From Chiua virens (Eukaryota; Basidiomycota; Agaricomycetes; Boletales; Boletaceae): a DNA stretch of 64,000 nucleotides. Under the pieces are notes generated by a model, which made no database searches, had not been told where the DNA came from, and worked only from the letters and a program-made list of their open reading frames with translations. Position numbers and translations under genes: made by a program. The stretch lies in NCBI GenBank assembly GCA_019787685.1, contig JAHNUO010000003.1:248001-312000 (forward strand). The letters run 5' to 3'. Shown here piece by piece: positions 46,605 through 58,069 of the stretch (the stretch's first letter is position 1; every line of letters begins with the position of its first letter).

Positions 46605-47557
46605 GCTTGATCTGGGTCATGTCACGGTTTGGTAATGCAGGTTTTGGTTCTGAGTTGTTGTGTTATCCCTGGTACATTTCTATTGTGGTTGTATGCTGTG
46701 TTAGGATCCACAATATTACATCTGTGATACTATTTGCCCTCCTTATGGTCCTGTCAACAGTATGTGTGAGATCTGTGTGGTCTGCACAGTGATATGGTTC
46801 TTATTCAAGGATAATTTGATTTCATTGTGCACAGAACTTGGATAGATCTATGGGGATCTGGAATACTAGGTACCTCACTATATGGCCTGTAAGACTATGT
46901 ACATCTCTACAGATCTGCACAGGGTATGGCTGGTTTGCTGATGTACACCTTCCATGGAGCGGTTCAAAGATGCCACAACATGAACATCGTACCCTCGATC
47001 CTAGGCAAGTTGAATAGCAGACTTGAGAAAGATAGCGGTGAAGGTAATAAATCCCGGCTGTAGTGCAATACTCAGGGGGATTGAAAGAATAGAAAAGAGG
47101 GTGAAGGAATGCGATTCTGTTCAACCCAGGGACAACACTGAGTTGGTGAACGATGAATAATGGTTTTTGAGTAGTCCAAGATGAATCCGGGGCGAATCCG
47201 GATTAAAACGGATAGAAAAGTGGACATGGCAGTCCGATCCGGATCAAGAAAATACGAGGAGAGTGAGAGAAAACAAATGTCAACTGAAAACAATGTGAGA
47301 CAGATGCGCACAGGCAAAAGCTACTGTATTTTGTCAATACAGTGAATTTATAGTCCTCGGGAATACCCTCAGACTTGTCCTAAGTAAGGATAATAATAAA
47401 AAAAGAAGGTTTTTGTACGGTATAAAGTTTGAGAGGCACCCAAACGTCCCTGCAAGGGCTGCATGACATGGTCTAGCCAATGCTAAGTACGAATAAGGAG
47501 CATCAAACATAAAATAAAAGAGTCTGAGGCAAAACGGGTGCAGATACAGCAATTCGG
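46605..47557. other. Non-coding stretch with transposon-like debris
   Basis: A TIR-like TGGTTTGCTGATGTAC (46931-46946) matches the end of the 251-bp MITE and the relic at 24489. Further right, ...TTTATAGTCCTCGGGAATACCCTC near 47347 resembles TTTATAGTCTCAGGTATTCCCTG inside the insertion at 47.8-48.6 kb, suggesting a shared repeat family. No gene was found. Confidence 0.35.
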
Positions 47558-50500
47558 ATGAGTTTGCACAAGCAGACAGATCAGGATTGGGATCAGGTGA
47601 CAACAGGGTGCAGAAACGTGCTATGCGAGCACAGGGAATACCTATTCCCTACACCGTGTCTCTGGCAAATGAAAGTAGTGGATGCCATACTACAAGCAAA
47701 GGATGTACTGTGCATCGCTGGAACTGGTATGGGAAAGACCCTCACGTTCTGGATACCGCTGAAGAAATAAAGAACGGGCTGGTGTGACAGGAACAGGGTT
47801 AGTAGAACTGTCAGATAGAAAGAAAGGGGATGGGCGCGAGTATGGCTCGTCCCAAGGGGTTCTGAGGTTGGAGACGAAGTGTCAAGGCGTTGACAGGAGC
47901 TTTGAAAGCAATCCGGACGCGTTCCCGGGTGAAACCGTACGAAGGTCGACAAAACTGGCCGAAACGCGGACAGTCGGATAGTTCGGCGACAAGGCAGAGA
48001 CTCGAGCACAACGGTGATCGAGTACGAGTAAGGGCGGATAGAGAAGATAGATAACCGGGCGAGGCGACTTAGAATGCGAGAGAAAACGGGGATCGAAAGA
48101 TGAAATTTTTATTTACGAACACAAATTTTATAGTCTCAGGTATTCCCTGGGACTTTTACAGTGGATAAAGTATCGAATAAATAAGGGAAGCGTACGTATA
48201 CAGAGCCGACTCTCATGGAGATCGACCCGTGAAAAGGAAAACAATGTTCTGTCAAGGTGGGATAAGGTTTGATCCATGAATCAATGGACTACCTTTAAAA
48301 CGTCGTACGACCCGACTATCCGTTCCTTATAACCAATCGGATATGTGTCGATAACACGGAACCATCTAAAAAAAATCTAAGAAGGTACGAAATAAAATAG
48401 AAATTGGACAAAAGAGAGTTGATTAGTGTACGTCGTGCGATCCCGATCGAGCAACCTGATTCGGTCACCTCGCGCGAAAACGTGTAGGAACAAAGAACAA
48501 AACATACTAATATGGGTTGGATCCACTTGGATGGACACGGGACCACGACGGACGGGTAGGACAATCGATATGGGCAATCCGGGCATCCTGTAAACAAAGC
48601 GGGAACACGGGTTTATCACCTCAAGGGGTCATTGACTCCTACACCGCTGCTGTTCTGGCCAGATGGCGTTCAAATTGTTGTTACGCCTTTAAACCTGCTG
48701 GGGCAACAGAATGTTGCAACACTCGGAGGGGCTCACATACCGGCTATATCAATCAGTGCAGAAACAGCAACCCCTGCAAATTTTCATGTAAGTACTTCAT
48801 TTGTGTCGAGCAAAGTCATTCGAGATAATCTCACCTTCAAACTAGGCCATTCAGACTCATAAATATAGAGCTATAGTAGTCAGTCCAGAGCAAATGATGA
48901 AACCCGGCGGCGAGTTCGAAAAGATTCTCAAGGACACGCACTTCACATCACGTATAATCAGTATTGTGATTGATGAGGCGCATTGTCTTGCCGATTGGGG
49001 AGAATTTCGCCCGGAGTACAGAGAACTTGGGCGGATCCGTTTCGTGCTTCCATCGGTACCACTGCTCGTCGTGTCCGCAACGCTCACGAAAATCGCATTG
49101 AACGATGTGACGCGGCTACTCCGGATGCGTGTGGGTCAAACTACCACGTTAAGGCACTCGAGTGATCAGCCAAACATCAAAATCGGGGTCAAGAAAATCA
49201 AGTATGCACTGAGTAGTCACGCTGACCTTGCGTTCCTTGTTCCTGCAGGGTATAAGGTCGGCGATCCCCCATTGCCAAAATTCCTTGTGTTCTTCGACAA
49301 TATTGCCGACTCAATTGCGGCTGCGTGTTTCTTGCGGCTGTGCCTACCCCCAGACCGAAGAGACAAAATCAAGTGGTTTAACGCAGATATGTCAGTTGTC
49401 TTCAAAGAAACTGAACTTACCAACTTGACGACCGGGGAAACATGGGGCCTCTGTACGACAACCTCGTTTGGGATGGTAGGTGAGATCCGCACCTTCCACG
49501 GATATGGGTTGTTGATTGTAGCTTGTAGGGCATGGATGTACCAGATATCGCGTTAGTGATCCAATGGAGGACTACGTGTAACTTATCAGCACTTTGGCAA
49601 CGCTTTGGTCGAGCTGCACGAAATAGAGAACTTACAGGGACAGCGCTGCTATTCGCTGAGCGGGAACACTTTGACGACGAGAGGGAGGCAAAGGCTGCAA
49701 GGAAGGCACGACGGCTAGAGACACATAAACGAAAGGCAAAGGATGCCAACCTACCCGGCCCTTTACGTCCAGCTAAGTGGAGGTTGCTGGAAACTGGTCC
49801 CAGCACGAGTTCCTTGGGCGTCTCCAATGTGATGGCCGAGGATTCATCAGATGAGGAGTCTAATGGTGAAGGTGATGTTCTACCTGTTGTGAACAGCCCG
49901 ATCGATAGTGTGGGGGGTGTAGAGCCAAGCACAGCCGTTCCGCTGGAGGTGATGGTGGAAGCGATAGCAAAGGGAAGTCACACTGTTCTACCTGGGAAGC
50001 ATCGAAAACGGGATCTAGACCCTGAACTCGACCTCCTTATCAACGTGGGAAGCCGACCTGGTGTAGGTTGTCGTAGGATGGTCTTTAGTGCTTGTTTTCA
50101 TAATAGTCAAGCAGGTGGGAGATTTTGTAAACCAGTTATTTATTTTGCGCTCAACACTTCTTCAGACACCGACCACCTTGACTGCCGCACAAACATAGCT
50201 CAAGGGTGTGACCACTGCCACGTCAGTGGACCGACTATCTGTTGTGACATCCACCACCCTTCTGAGTTCTTGTCTTATACATCCATCGTCCCCAAACAAC
50301 GCCGCACCATGCAATGCTCCCACCTCTCCAAGTATACCAAAGAGAAACATGACCGTAAGCTGGAGGATGCTCTCCAAGACTGGCAGGAAGTTAAAACAGC
50401 TGCAGTTTACGGTTGGGCCGCCCTCAATCATCATGGACCATCGCTTATCATGACCAATGCAACACTCAATTCCATTGTCGACTATGTGCACCATGACAAG

Positions 50501-50940
50501 ATCCAAACACCCCAGGATCTCAAGCGGGAAACGGGTTGGATGAGAAGCGATCTTTTTGCAGGCGAAATCCTCAAAGTTATTAAAAAACTTGCCCCTCCAC
50601 ACCCATTGCCCTTTGTAACCACCCCACTTCGTCCTGACAGCTTCGTTTCCACTCCCCTTCGTCTCAGTACCTCTGTTCTTAACGGCTGTCAAGCTGATCA
50701 TGTCAATTCCCCTTCCCCCATCGTGAAGCAGCGCAACAAGTGTAGCGCATGTGGCCAGGAGGGCCACAACGGTAAGTGTCTTCATAACTGACCCAAATAC
50801 GATAAGCTGACACTGCTCTATCTACGTACTAAGCTAGGAACAAGGTCTGCCCCCAGCGCGCCACAACCATGGGCAAGGAGAACGACAATGTAGAATCAAA
50901 CGGAGTTATACTCTTCCAACGTATCCATCTACCGCCGTAA
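47558..50940 (+). pseudogene. RecQ-like DEAH helicase with C-terminal zinc knuckle, interrupted
   Basis: Starts MSLHKQTDQDWDQVTTGC; then PCLWQMKVVDAILQ (Q-like motif) and Walker A AGTGMGKTLTFW. An insertion at 47762-48649 follows. After it: IVVTPLNLLGQQNV, VVSPEQMMKPGGEFE, IDEAHCLADWGEFRPEY (motif II DEAH), VSATLTKIAL, FLVFFDNIADSI, then via a GTAGGT...TAG intron GMDVPDIALVIQW and QRFGRAARNRELTG (motif VI). The tail of about 400 residues ends KCSACGQEGHN; splicing from 50772 may extend it to a stop at 50940. Such helicases are repeated in Agaricomycete genomes near transposons. Its 3' end converges on the DUF6589-like gene, 34 bp away. If the insertion is removed the exon reads in frame. Confidence 0.78.
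47762..48649. mobile_element. About 880-bp insertion in the helicase gene
   Basis: The heptamer ACCGCTG occurs at 47755-47761 and 48643-48649. Removing one copy and everything between rejoins TFWIPL to LFWPDGVQIVV exactly where the helicase family is continuous. The insertion has no protein frame I recognise. Internal TGTGACAGG...TTTATCA (47785-48617) would fit LTR ends, but these are not at the outer borders. Class uncertain. Confidence 0.55.
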
Positions 50941-51015
50941 CTGATTCCTCACTATTCAGGCTATGCAGCAACCGTTACAATAGTTCGACTAGCACATCCT
51001 CTAAGTCTGCCCTAT

Positions 51016-51743
51016 TGTTACAATTTCTTTCTTTTGTCTCACTTGTACTTCTTCACTACACTCGATACCTAGGTATCTTCGTACGTTCATCCGTACGCTT
51101 TCCTTTTCACACTTGTATCTCCGCACCGGCCTCACCCGGATGCTTACGTTCTTCCTTTCTCGTCATCATCCGATGGCATCGCACTTACTCATTCATTTCT
51201 CGTCATCATCCGATGGCTTCGCATTTGTCGTTTCATCTTTGTCATCGTCCGCTGCCATCGCATCGTACGATTCCCCTTTTGATTACTGCGCACCCTTTTT
51301 GGCCTTTTGACCCTTCCGCTCTTCCGGCCTACCTCTTTTAGTTACTTGGTCCGTGCGCAGTTATGTAGTATAAATACCTCGCAGTGATACTCCTGTACTC
51401 TAGTCTTGATCTCCGCAATACTAGCTGAGTATCCCTGCTCCACTCGCCACAGCGCCTGTGACCACTCAACCAGGGACTTCTCTCATAGTCCCTTGACCAC
51501 TCGACTAGGGTAACCACTCCCTCGATCCTCGACCGTCCCTCGGGTATAGATTCCCAACCGGACAACTCTCAGCAATGCCTGAGTTTTCACTCGTCTCTCT
51601 GGTAGCCATCAGCTGACCAGAAATCCTTGTTCAAACTCTTCAGCGCACCACGTATCAAGTGGTGGTTGTTTGAGTTATCGTAGCCACTTGGTACTTGGCG
51701 CTTTTGCGGCTACGATTAGGTCCTACCCGGAACTATCGTAACA
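51016..51743 (+). mobile_element. 728-bp solo LTR in the DUF6589-like gene
   Basis: TGTTACAATT...ATCGTAACA with target duplication CCTAT on both sides (51011-51015, 51744-51748). A TATAAAT at 51369 suggests plus orientation. Not the same family as the other LTRs, though it shares the GTAACA end. Confidence 0.85.
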
Positions 51744-53239
51744 CCTATCTTCGTTGCGGTCTATTCCATTCTCGCTTTCATTCCCTTCCCCACTAATCAT
51801 CTTCTCCAGCATTGCTAATCCCTTGTTGCTCAGGTCGTCTATGACATGTCGGCCTTTTCTTCCCGTATGTATAATATGAGGTGAACTCATTTGTAGTATT
51901 TCTTGAAGTTTCGAGAATGTTTTTCTCATATTGGGTGCTGTGTGATTGCTCGTCAGATGAGTATGATCGAAATTTGTCTGTATAATCTTTTGAATATTTC
52001 GGTAGACTTGAACCAATGGAGATTCAAGTATTATCCGCTCGACTGTCCGATTTGGCCCTTTACCGCCATTCTTTGCCTGACCATAGGATGAGCATAGTTG
52101 GAATATAAGTAGACTCTCACTCGCCTTCGTAAACAGGTTGTTCAACTCAACACACCAATCCACCGCTCTCCACTTCATCGGTTGGCCTGTAGGATTCACA
52201 AGAAGGTGGTAACGGACTGCTCATCTATATTCTGTTCAGGGTGAGTGGTTCGGTGACGCAGAAGAATGAACTTACCTCAGACCAGGTGGATAAACAAAGT
52301 GCACATTCAGCAAGAAGTTTTGCATGTGTGTTGCATATTTGTGCTTTCCAATGGCCTTCAAGATTGGAATCCAGTCTACGATGCAAGTCTCAACTTGTCC
52401 AATATCACCACAGTTCATCCCATACGACAACTCTTCATAAAACAGAAAATATTTGTTCATCAACAGTGAGTTTTCGAATTGAATGTCACGCAATGCCTCC
52501 TGCTTCCTGCGCATGCATTGGATTTGGTGAGTGGCCACAAATTGTTGCGCGATCTCATCTGCCATCAATCTTAGATCTTCTATCGTTGGTTTTGTGGTCG
52601 CAAAGTTATCAAGGGAGGTGAGTCCTTGGAACTTTGCTTGAATGTATGTCAACCAGCAGTTCAACCATCAACAGGTGCCTGCATGACTGATCAGTTGGTG
52701 CATACAATGAAACTCGGGTTTAGAAGTGAAGACGGAGGTCTCCTTTGGAAAAAGGAAGTTTGTATCATTCATGAGGCATGTCTCATCCTCGCGCGCTCCT
52801 GGTGGTTGGATAAAACATCGCCAAATGGCATCTGCACATGCCATTTTGAGGTGGAACAACCCTGGGACAAATGCAATGTGTTGGAGGCGATCCCAGGGTG
52901 TTGCTTCAATGGAGCGGCGTAACTGAGCAGTGTAGATCTGTTCGCCTGTACCAAGGTCACCATGTACAAGGATCACATGTTGTGATATATCTGGTGAGTC
53001 CCAGCCTGTCATGTCATCGTCAGTTTCTTCTCCTGATGGCATTTGAGCAGACTCGTAGATCCCGGCTTGTTTGAGGAGCTCGATGATAGCCTGAATGTTT
53101 CCGCTTACAGTCAAATTGTTGATATCCATTGCTTGTGCCACGAAAATTGGTGTTTTGACAAGTGGGATTTGTTCTATTGTTTCCGGGTGCGTAATCTTGG
53201 GCTTGAACTGATGGAAGTACTCTGGACCATGGGTACACA

Positions 53240-53490
53240 CATCAGTGGAACAGCCTTCACACTGTTGAAAGTTTGGGCTTGCCACACAAGTAAATCAATG
53301 TCTAGGCTCACAAAAACTATCTCAATTGGCTTCATTTGATGGAAATTTTACCTTGTGAAATTTTGAGAAGAAGTTTAGAGGCAGGATTTTTTTTCGAAAA
53401 TCTGTCCAGTTCTAGACAGTTGGGAACCTTTCTGTCGAAAACTGTCCAGAGCTGTCCAGCACTGTCCAGATAATGGTTGGTTTGCTGATG
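53240..53490 (+). mobile_element. 251-bp MITE, copy 2, in an exon of the DUF6589-like gene
   Basis: Same sequence by eye as 29643-29893, flanked by CA on both sides (53238-53239, 53491-53492). Removal restores QDL-CTHGPEYF. Confidence 0.78.
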
Positions 53491-54648
53491 CAGGTCTTGT
53501 AGAAACATCCATGCATTAAACTCGTGATAGCGTGATGGTTTGGTATTTGTCGGGTGCACCTCGGCTTCATGCAGGTTGACTAGATCCCACCAGGTATGTG
53601 GGTTTTGTCTCTCCAAGTCAGCTTCTGGGTTCAATAATGACTTCTTCCACAGTTCCTCCAAGCACTGTAGATCATCTGGCACAACTCCATGGCCCATCGG
53701 AAATAATAGCCCCGATGTAAGATGCTTAAGTGAGGTGTTTGATTTTTCAACTGTTGGAACTTGACTCTTTAGGTCGACATTGAAGTTATCATATGCATAT
53801 GATGCAACCAGTGAATGCCCAAGAGTCCTTAACGTGCGACCTGATTCTAAAGACAACGATCGCACCGCCATATTGATGGCATCTGTGGAGATTGAAACAC
53901 CAAGGTGCACAAGCGTGTTGATGACTTTGTACGGTGTGTACACTGACTGTAAAAAGAAGCCGATGATGCTTTGCAACGCGTTTGACTTCTGATTGATGCC
54001 CTGCATCAATATGCTGCAGATGACCATTTTTTTCTGGTACGTATTAGTTACTTGATTGTGTCTACTCGTTACTTATGACTGACCATTGCCCTCATTGCAG
54101 ACTGTCGTTTCGAGCGTCTCTGCTCAGCTGATGAGGCCCGGTTGCCGCCAGCAGTGATTTGTTCAATGACCCCCTCAAGATCAATTTCGTCCACTTCATT
54201 CCAAAAGAAATCGGCTGTATCTGATGGTCGGTCTTCATCTTCCTGATCAATACTCTCCATGCTTCTTGACTCGCCCATCCCTTGCTGCTGTCATATACAT
54301 ACCGCTCCGTTCTCTGTTCCTCCGGATATAACTCCGTTTCTCTTAGATGATAACTCTGGGTCGATCTCCCTCAGGACGCAACTCTGCAACCCCAGACCTC
54401 TGTTACATATATATGTTTTCTCTTTTATTTTAGTACATAACCTGTGTCTCGCTTATGAGCACAGCTCCGGTTTTCTCAGTACCCAACTTACCTCCGGCTA
54501 TGTAGTTTCCCAATCTTCCGTCTTACTCAGTTCTTACCAACTCCGTTACTAATCTCCATTCCACTCCAAGTATATAAACTGTAGTACCCCGACTGTGTAC
54601 CCTTAGTCTGAATATTAGTTTATTTGTACGACTCACTCTGAACACTCC

Positions 54649-55203
54649 TGTCATATACCGCTCCGTTCTCCGTTCCTCCGAATATAACTCCGTTTCTCTT
54701 AGACGATAACTCCGGGTCGATCTCCCTCAGGACGCAACTCCGCGACCCTGGACCTCCGTTACGTATATATGTTTCCTCTTTTATATTAGTACATAACCTG
54801 TGTCTCGCTTATGAGCACAGCTCCGGCTTTCTCAGTACCCGACTTACCTCCGGCTATGTAGTTTCCCGATCTTCCGTCTTACTCAGTTCTTACCAACTCC
54901 GTTACTAATCTCCATTCCACTCCGAGTATATAAACTGTAGTACCATGACTGTGTACCCTTAGTCTGAATATTAGTTTATTGTACGACTCACTCCGAACAC
55001 TCCGTAAAGACCTTGACGGTCTTTACTCCGCTCGACTCCACTTTATGTGTTGAGTCATATATCTACCTCCGTTTTCCGCACGTCCGAAATATAGGGACAG
55101 ACTGTGACAAGGGCGCACCACATACGGTGAAGCCAAGTCCCGTCCGACGCTACAACTCCGGAGATCCGGAGTTGGCTACCTCCGAGTCGCACGGTCTCTA
55201 ACA
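54649..55203 (+). mobile_element. Inner family-1 solo LTR
   Basis: 555 bp, complete, inserted within the outer LTR; duplication ACTCC at 54644-54648 and 55204-55208. By eye it is closer to the LTRs at 25 and 28.5 kb than the outer copy is. Confidence 0.9.
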
Positions 55204-55263
55204 ACTCCATAAGACCTTGACGGTCTTTACTCCACTCGACTCCACTTTATGTGTTGAGTCATA

Positions 55264-56855
55264 CAGTGAGCAACAAAACCGTTCCAATAACTAACCCTGA
55301 TGCAGTGCGCGAAGCACACTGCAAACACCTGTGGGAATCTCGCTTAGTAGTAGTGGGACCAAATGATGTACAAACCCTTGGCTACAAATCGGTCCCTGGC
55401 TCATGTGATTTGGCCCAGGGGTGGTGAAGATATGACCATTTTAAATCACTCATGTCATTGGAACAGTTTTGTTGCTGTCATATTGAAACACAGAACTCAT
55501 ATGTTGCACTGGGATATTATGTCAGAATTGAGTCATGTGATGGATAAACAGTTCAACAAGACATAAACACAGCCAAACACCATTCCTGTTACCACTTCTT
55601 TCACCATGAAATCCCTTTCCACTGATTAAATCAACCAAGTTATTGCTTTCTTGGAATTGGGTCAAACAACTTGTCAGATCTCCACTTCTACTGGATTCAG
55701 TAACTCTACCATCAGTCGTATTCACACTGAACACTGTCCCAACCTTCCCAAAGCCACTGGTGGTCATCCATCCATCATTTCTCCCACTGATATGCGACAT
55801 GCCATTTGACTTCTTGGTACTGGAAAGGCTGAAAATGCTGTTCAGGTCACCAAGACTCTTCAGGATGTCAAGAACCATCCCATCTCTTCCCAGACCATCC
55901 ATCGTCACTTGAAGAAAGCTGGTATGAAGGCTGTAGTAAAGAAGAAACGCCCTCTTCTTTCCAAGTGCCATAGGAGAGAAAGATTAGATTTTGCTTTGAG
56001 CCATCAGGACTGGACTGTGGATGATTGGAAGTGAGTTATATGGTCAGATGAGACCAAGATTAATCACATTGGGTCAGATGGTAAGAAATAGGCATGGAAA
56101 AAGCCAGGAGAGGGCCTCAGTGATAGACTTGTGGAGGGTACAGTCAAGTTTGGAGGAGGATCAGTCATGTTATGGGGTTGTATGACCTGGGAAGGTGTTG
56201 GGATGGCTTGTAGGATTGATGGTAAGATGGATGCTAACCTTTATGTGCAGATTTTGGAGGATGAACTCCAAAAAACCCTTGTGGATTATGGATTTACCCC
56301 AGAGGACATTATTTTCCAGCAGGATAATGACCCCAAACATACCAGTAGGAGGGCCAAAGAGTGGTTGAAAGAGCATGGATATGAGGTCATGGTATGGCCT
56401 GCTCAGTCTCTAGACCTTAACCCCATAGAACATCTATGGTTTCTCCTCAAAAGAAGGCTTGCAGAATATCCTGAGCCAGCCAAGGGGGTATTGGAACTTT
56501 GGGAGAGGATTCAGGAAGAGTGGTACAAGATTGAGGTTGGGGAGTGTCAGAGATTGATTGAGAGCATGCCTAGAAGGGTTCAGGAGGTCATCAAGGCCAA
56601 AGGAGGATACACTTCATACTAATTTGCAATACCCCTAATATCAGCAACAAAACTGTTCCAATGACATGAGTGATTTAAAATGGTCATATCTCCACCACCC
56701 CTGGGCCAAATCACATGAGCCAGGGACCGATTTGTAGCCAAGGGTTTGTACATCATTTGGTCCCACTACTACTAAGCGAGATTCCCACAGGTGTTTGCAG
56801 TGCGCTTCGCGCACTGCATCAGGGTTAGTTATTGGAATGGTTTTGTTGCTCACTG
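55264..56855 (+). mobile_element. Tc1/mariner-type transposon with ~215-bp terminal inverted repeats
   Basis: Starts CAGTGAGCAACAAAACCG, ends with its inverse GTTTTGTTGCTCACTG, flanked by TA on both sides (55262-55263, 56856-56857), inside the outer LTR. Each long terminal repeat also ends internally in an inverted, slightly diverged copy of its own first 25 bases. It contains a transposase frame with stops. Confidence 0.9.
55606..56622 (+). pseudogene. Tc1-type DDE transposase with four nonsense codons
   Basis: One frame of 338 codons plus stop. N-terminal helix-turn-helix (INQVIAFLELGQTTCQIST, STISRIHTEHC) then a second helical unit (NHPISSQTIHRHLKKAGMK). DDE residues: WSDETKI, FQQDNDPKHTS and SLDLNPIEHLW, with 34 residues between the last Asp and Glu. 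In-frame stops: TAA 55627, TGA 55807, TGA 56032, TAG 56089. Each is one transition from a likely CAA, CGA, TGG or TGG codon. Otherwise the frame is intact, so the protein was functional recently. Inactive now. Confidence 0.92.
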
Positions 56856-57401
56856 TATATCTACCTCCATTCTCCACACGTCCGAAATATAGGGACAGAC
56901 TGTGACAAGGGCGCACCACATACAGTGAAGCCAAGTCCCGTCCAACATTACAACTCCGGAGATCTGGAGTTGGCTACCTTCGAGTCGCACAGTCTCTAAC
57001 AGCTGCTGCTGTTGCCTCTCCTGAAGCAGTGTCTCAAACATGCTCCACAACCTTGGAGCGCGGGTCTCCATGGTATGCGCCATCTCTTCAACACGGAAGT
57101 CCTCCAGCTGCTGAACTGTTGTGCTAGCAGTCCCAAAATGTGATCCACTATTTTCAGCAGCAAGGTTTTGAATCTCTTGAAGGTAGGTTTCTTCAGCGGC
57201 ACAAAAACACTGATCCTTTATTTTGCTATGCATTACAGGATGTCGCATGAACGTTTTGAAGATCGTTTCGGCATTCGTCACAAGATCATTAACCATTGAA
57301 TGATTCTGGTATGCGGGATGAGTGAGTAGTACCACAATAAAATCTGTGGCGCTAAGTTGATTGCTTTCTAGTGTGCTGAGCACAGGATGGAGTGAGGACA
57401 T

Positions 57402-58069
57402 CAGTTGATGAGATTGTATTCTACTGTATCTACTGTGTCCTGGCTACATGGCACGAAACATGTGGCAGCCGCATGTATACTAGGTGTGCAAGATGAGACC
57501 GAATCCTACACATTAAAATAATGTAACCCTAAGTTATGTCTAATGATATCACTATTTTTCGCAGTCCGGAGGGATGTGGCACTGTGGCAGTGCGTGTTTA
57601 CAAATGTTTTCTTGCAGCCCCCGTGGTGAGTGCAAGGATTCTTAAAGTTACGGAGTTCGAAAATACGCTACAAGTCATGTGACACTACCTAAGCCCCTAG
57701 GATAAAGCCTTGCACTCACCACTAGGGGCGTGAAGGAGCCTGGAAGGAGCCTGGATTTCGGTGGGATGCTGTTCGAAGGGCAAGTTTACATAAGCATTTT
57801 GTAAGTAAGTACAGTACTTTTCATTCGCCAGCGGACCAGCGGAAGGCGTCCCCGTTGAGCTTGCATTAGCCCTATATTTGTCGCCCCAACTTGGGTGAAG
57901 CTACCAATAGCGTCCTTTCTTTGTGCACTACAAAAGGTGGAAGCAAACGTGAGTCCATTGCTGGCTTTTCCCCCCCTCTCTCCCTCTGTCTTCGCGATCA
58001 TCTCGTTCCGCGTCTTATGCGTGGATCGAGCGGATTCGACGTCGGCGTTGTGTTCATTTTAAACTCGGA
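57402..58069. other. Intergenic, no supported feature
   Basis: No coding or repeat evidence between the DUF6589-like start and the EAF3 relic, apart from possible further upstream exons of the former. Confidence 0.35.

Larger units (their letters stand above)
54289..57001 (+). mobile_element. Outer family-1 solo LTR with nested insertions
   Basis: Begins TGTCATATAC, ends TCTCTAACA, target duplication GCTGC at 54284-54288 and 57002-57006. Interrupted first by a second family-1 LTR at 54649 and then by a Tc1 element at 55264. The rest adds up to one family-1 LTR. Confidence 0.88.
50975..57401 (-). pseudogene. DUF6589-like gene hit by three independent insertions
   Basis: Starts MSSLHPVLSTLESNQLSATD near 57401. 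After the first insertion it continues MGESRSMESIDQEDEDRPSD, then LQSIIGFFLQSVYTPYKVIN, HLGVSISTDAINMAVRSLSL, SYAYDNFNVDLKSQVPTVEK, HLTSGLLFPMGHGVVPDDLQ and EFNAWMFLQDL. After the MITE: CTHGPEYFHQFKP, EQIPLVKTPIFVAQAMD, VILVHGDLGTGEQ and AFVPGLFHLKMACADAIWR, then an alpha-helical tail ending after the solo LTR in ADLEDVLVELL at 50975. The blocks match DUF6589 proteins, common in Agaricomycetes and of unknown function. Each insertion, with one duplication copy removed, leaves the frame intact. Confidence 0.75.

Noticed and set aside
47785..48617. Solo LTR with TG...CA ends inside the helicase insertion
   Set aside because: No matching 5-bp flanks at these points; the ACCGCTG repeat 23 bases further left and 26 bases further right marks the real borders.
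53240..53490. MITE as a spliceable intron (introner) of the DUF6589-like gene
   Set aside because: Read in the gene's direction the borders are CA...TG and not GT...AG, and flanking dinucleotides do not supply splice sites.
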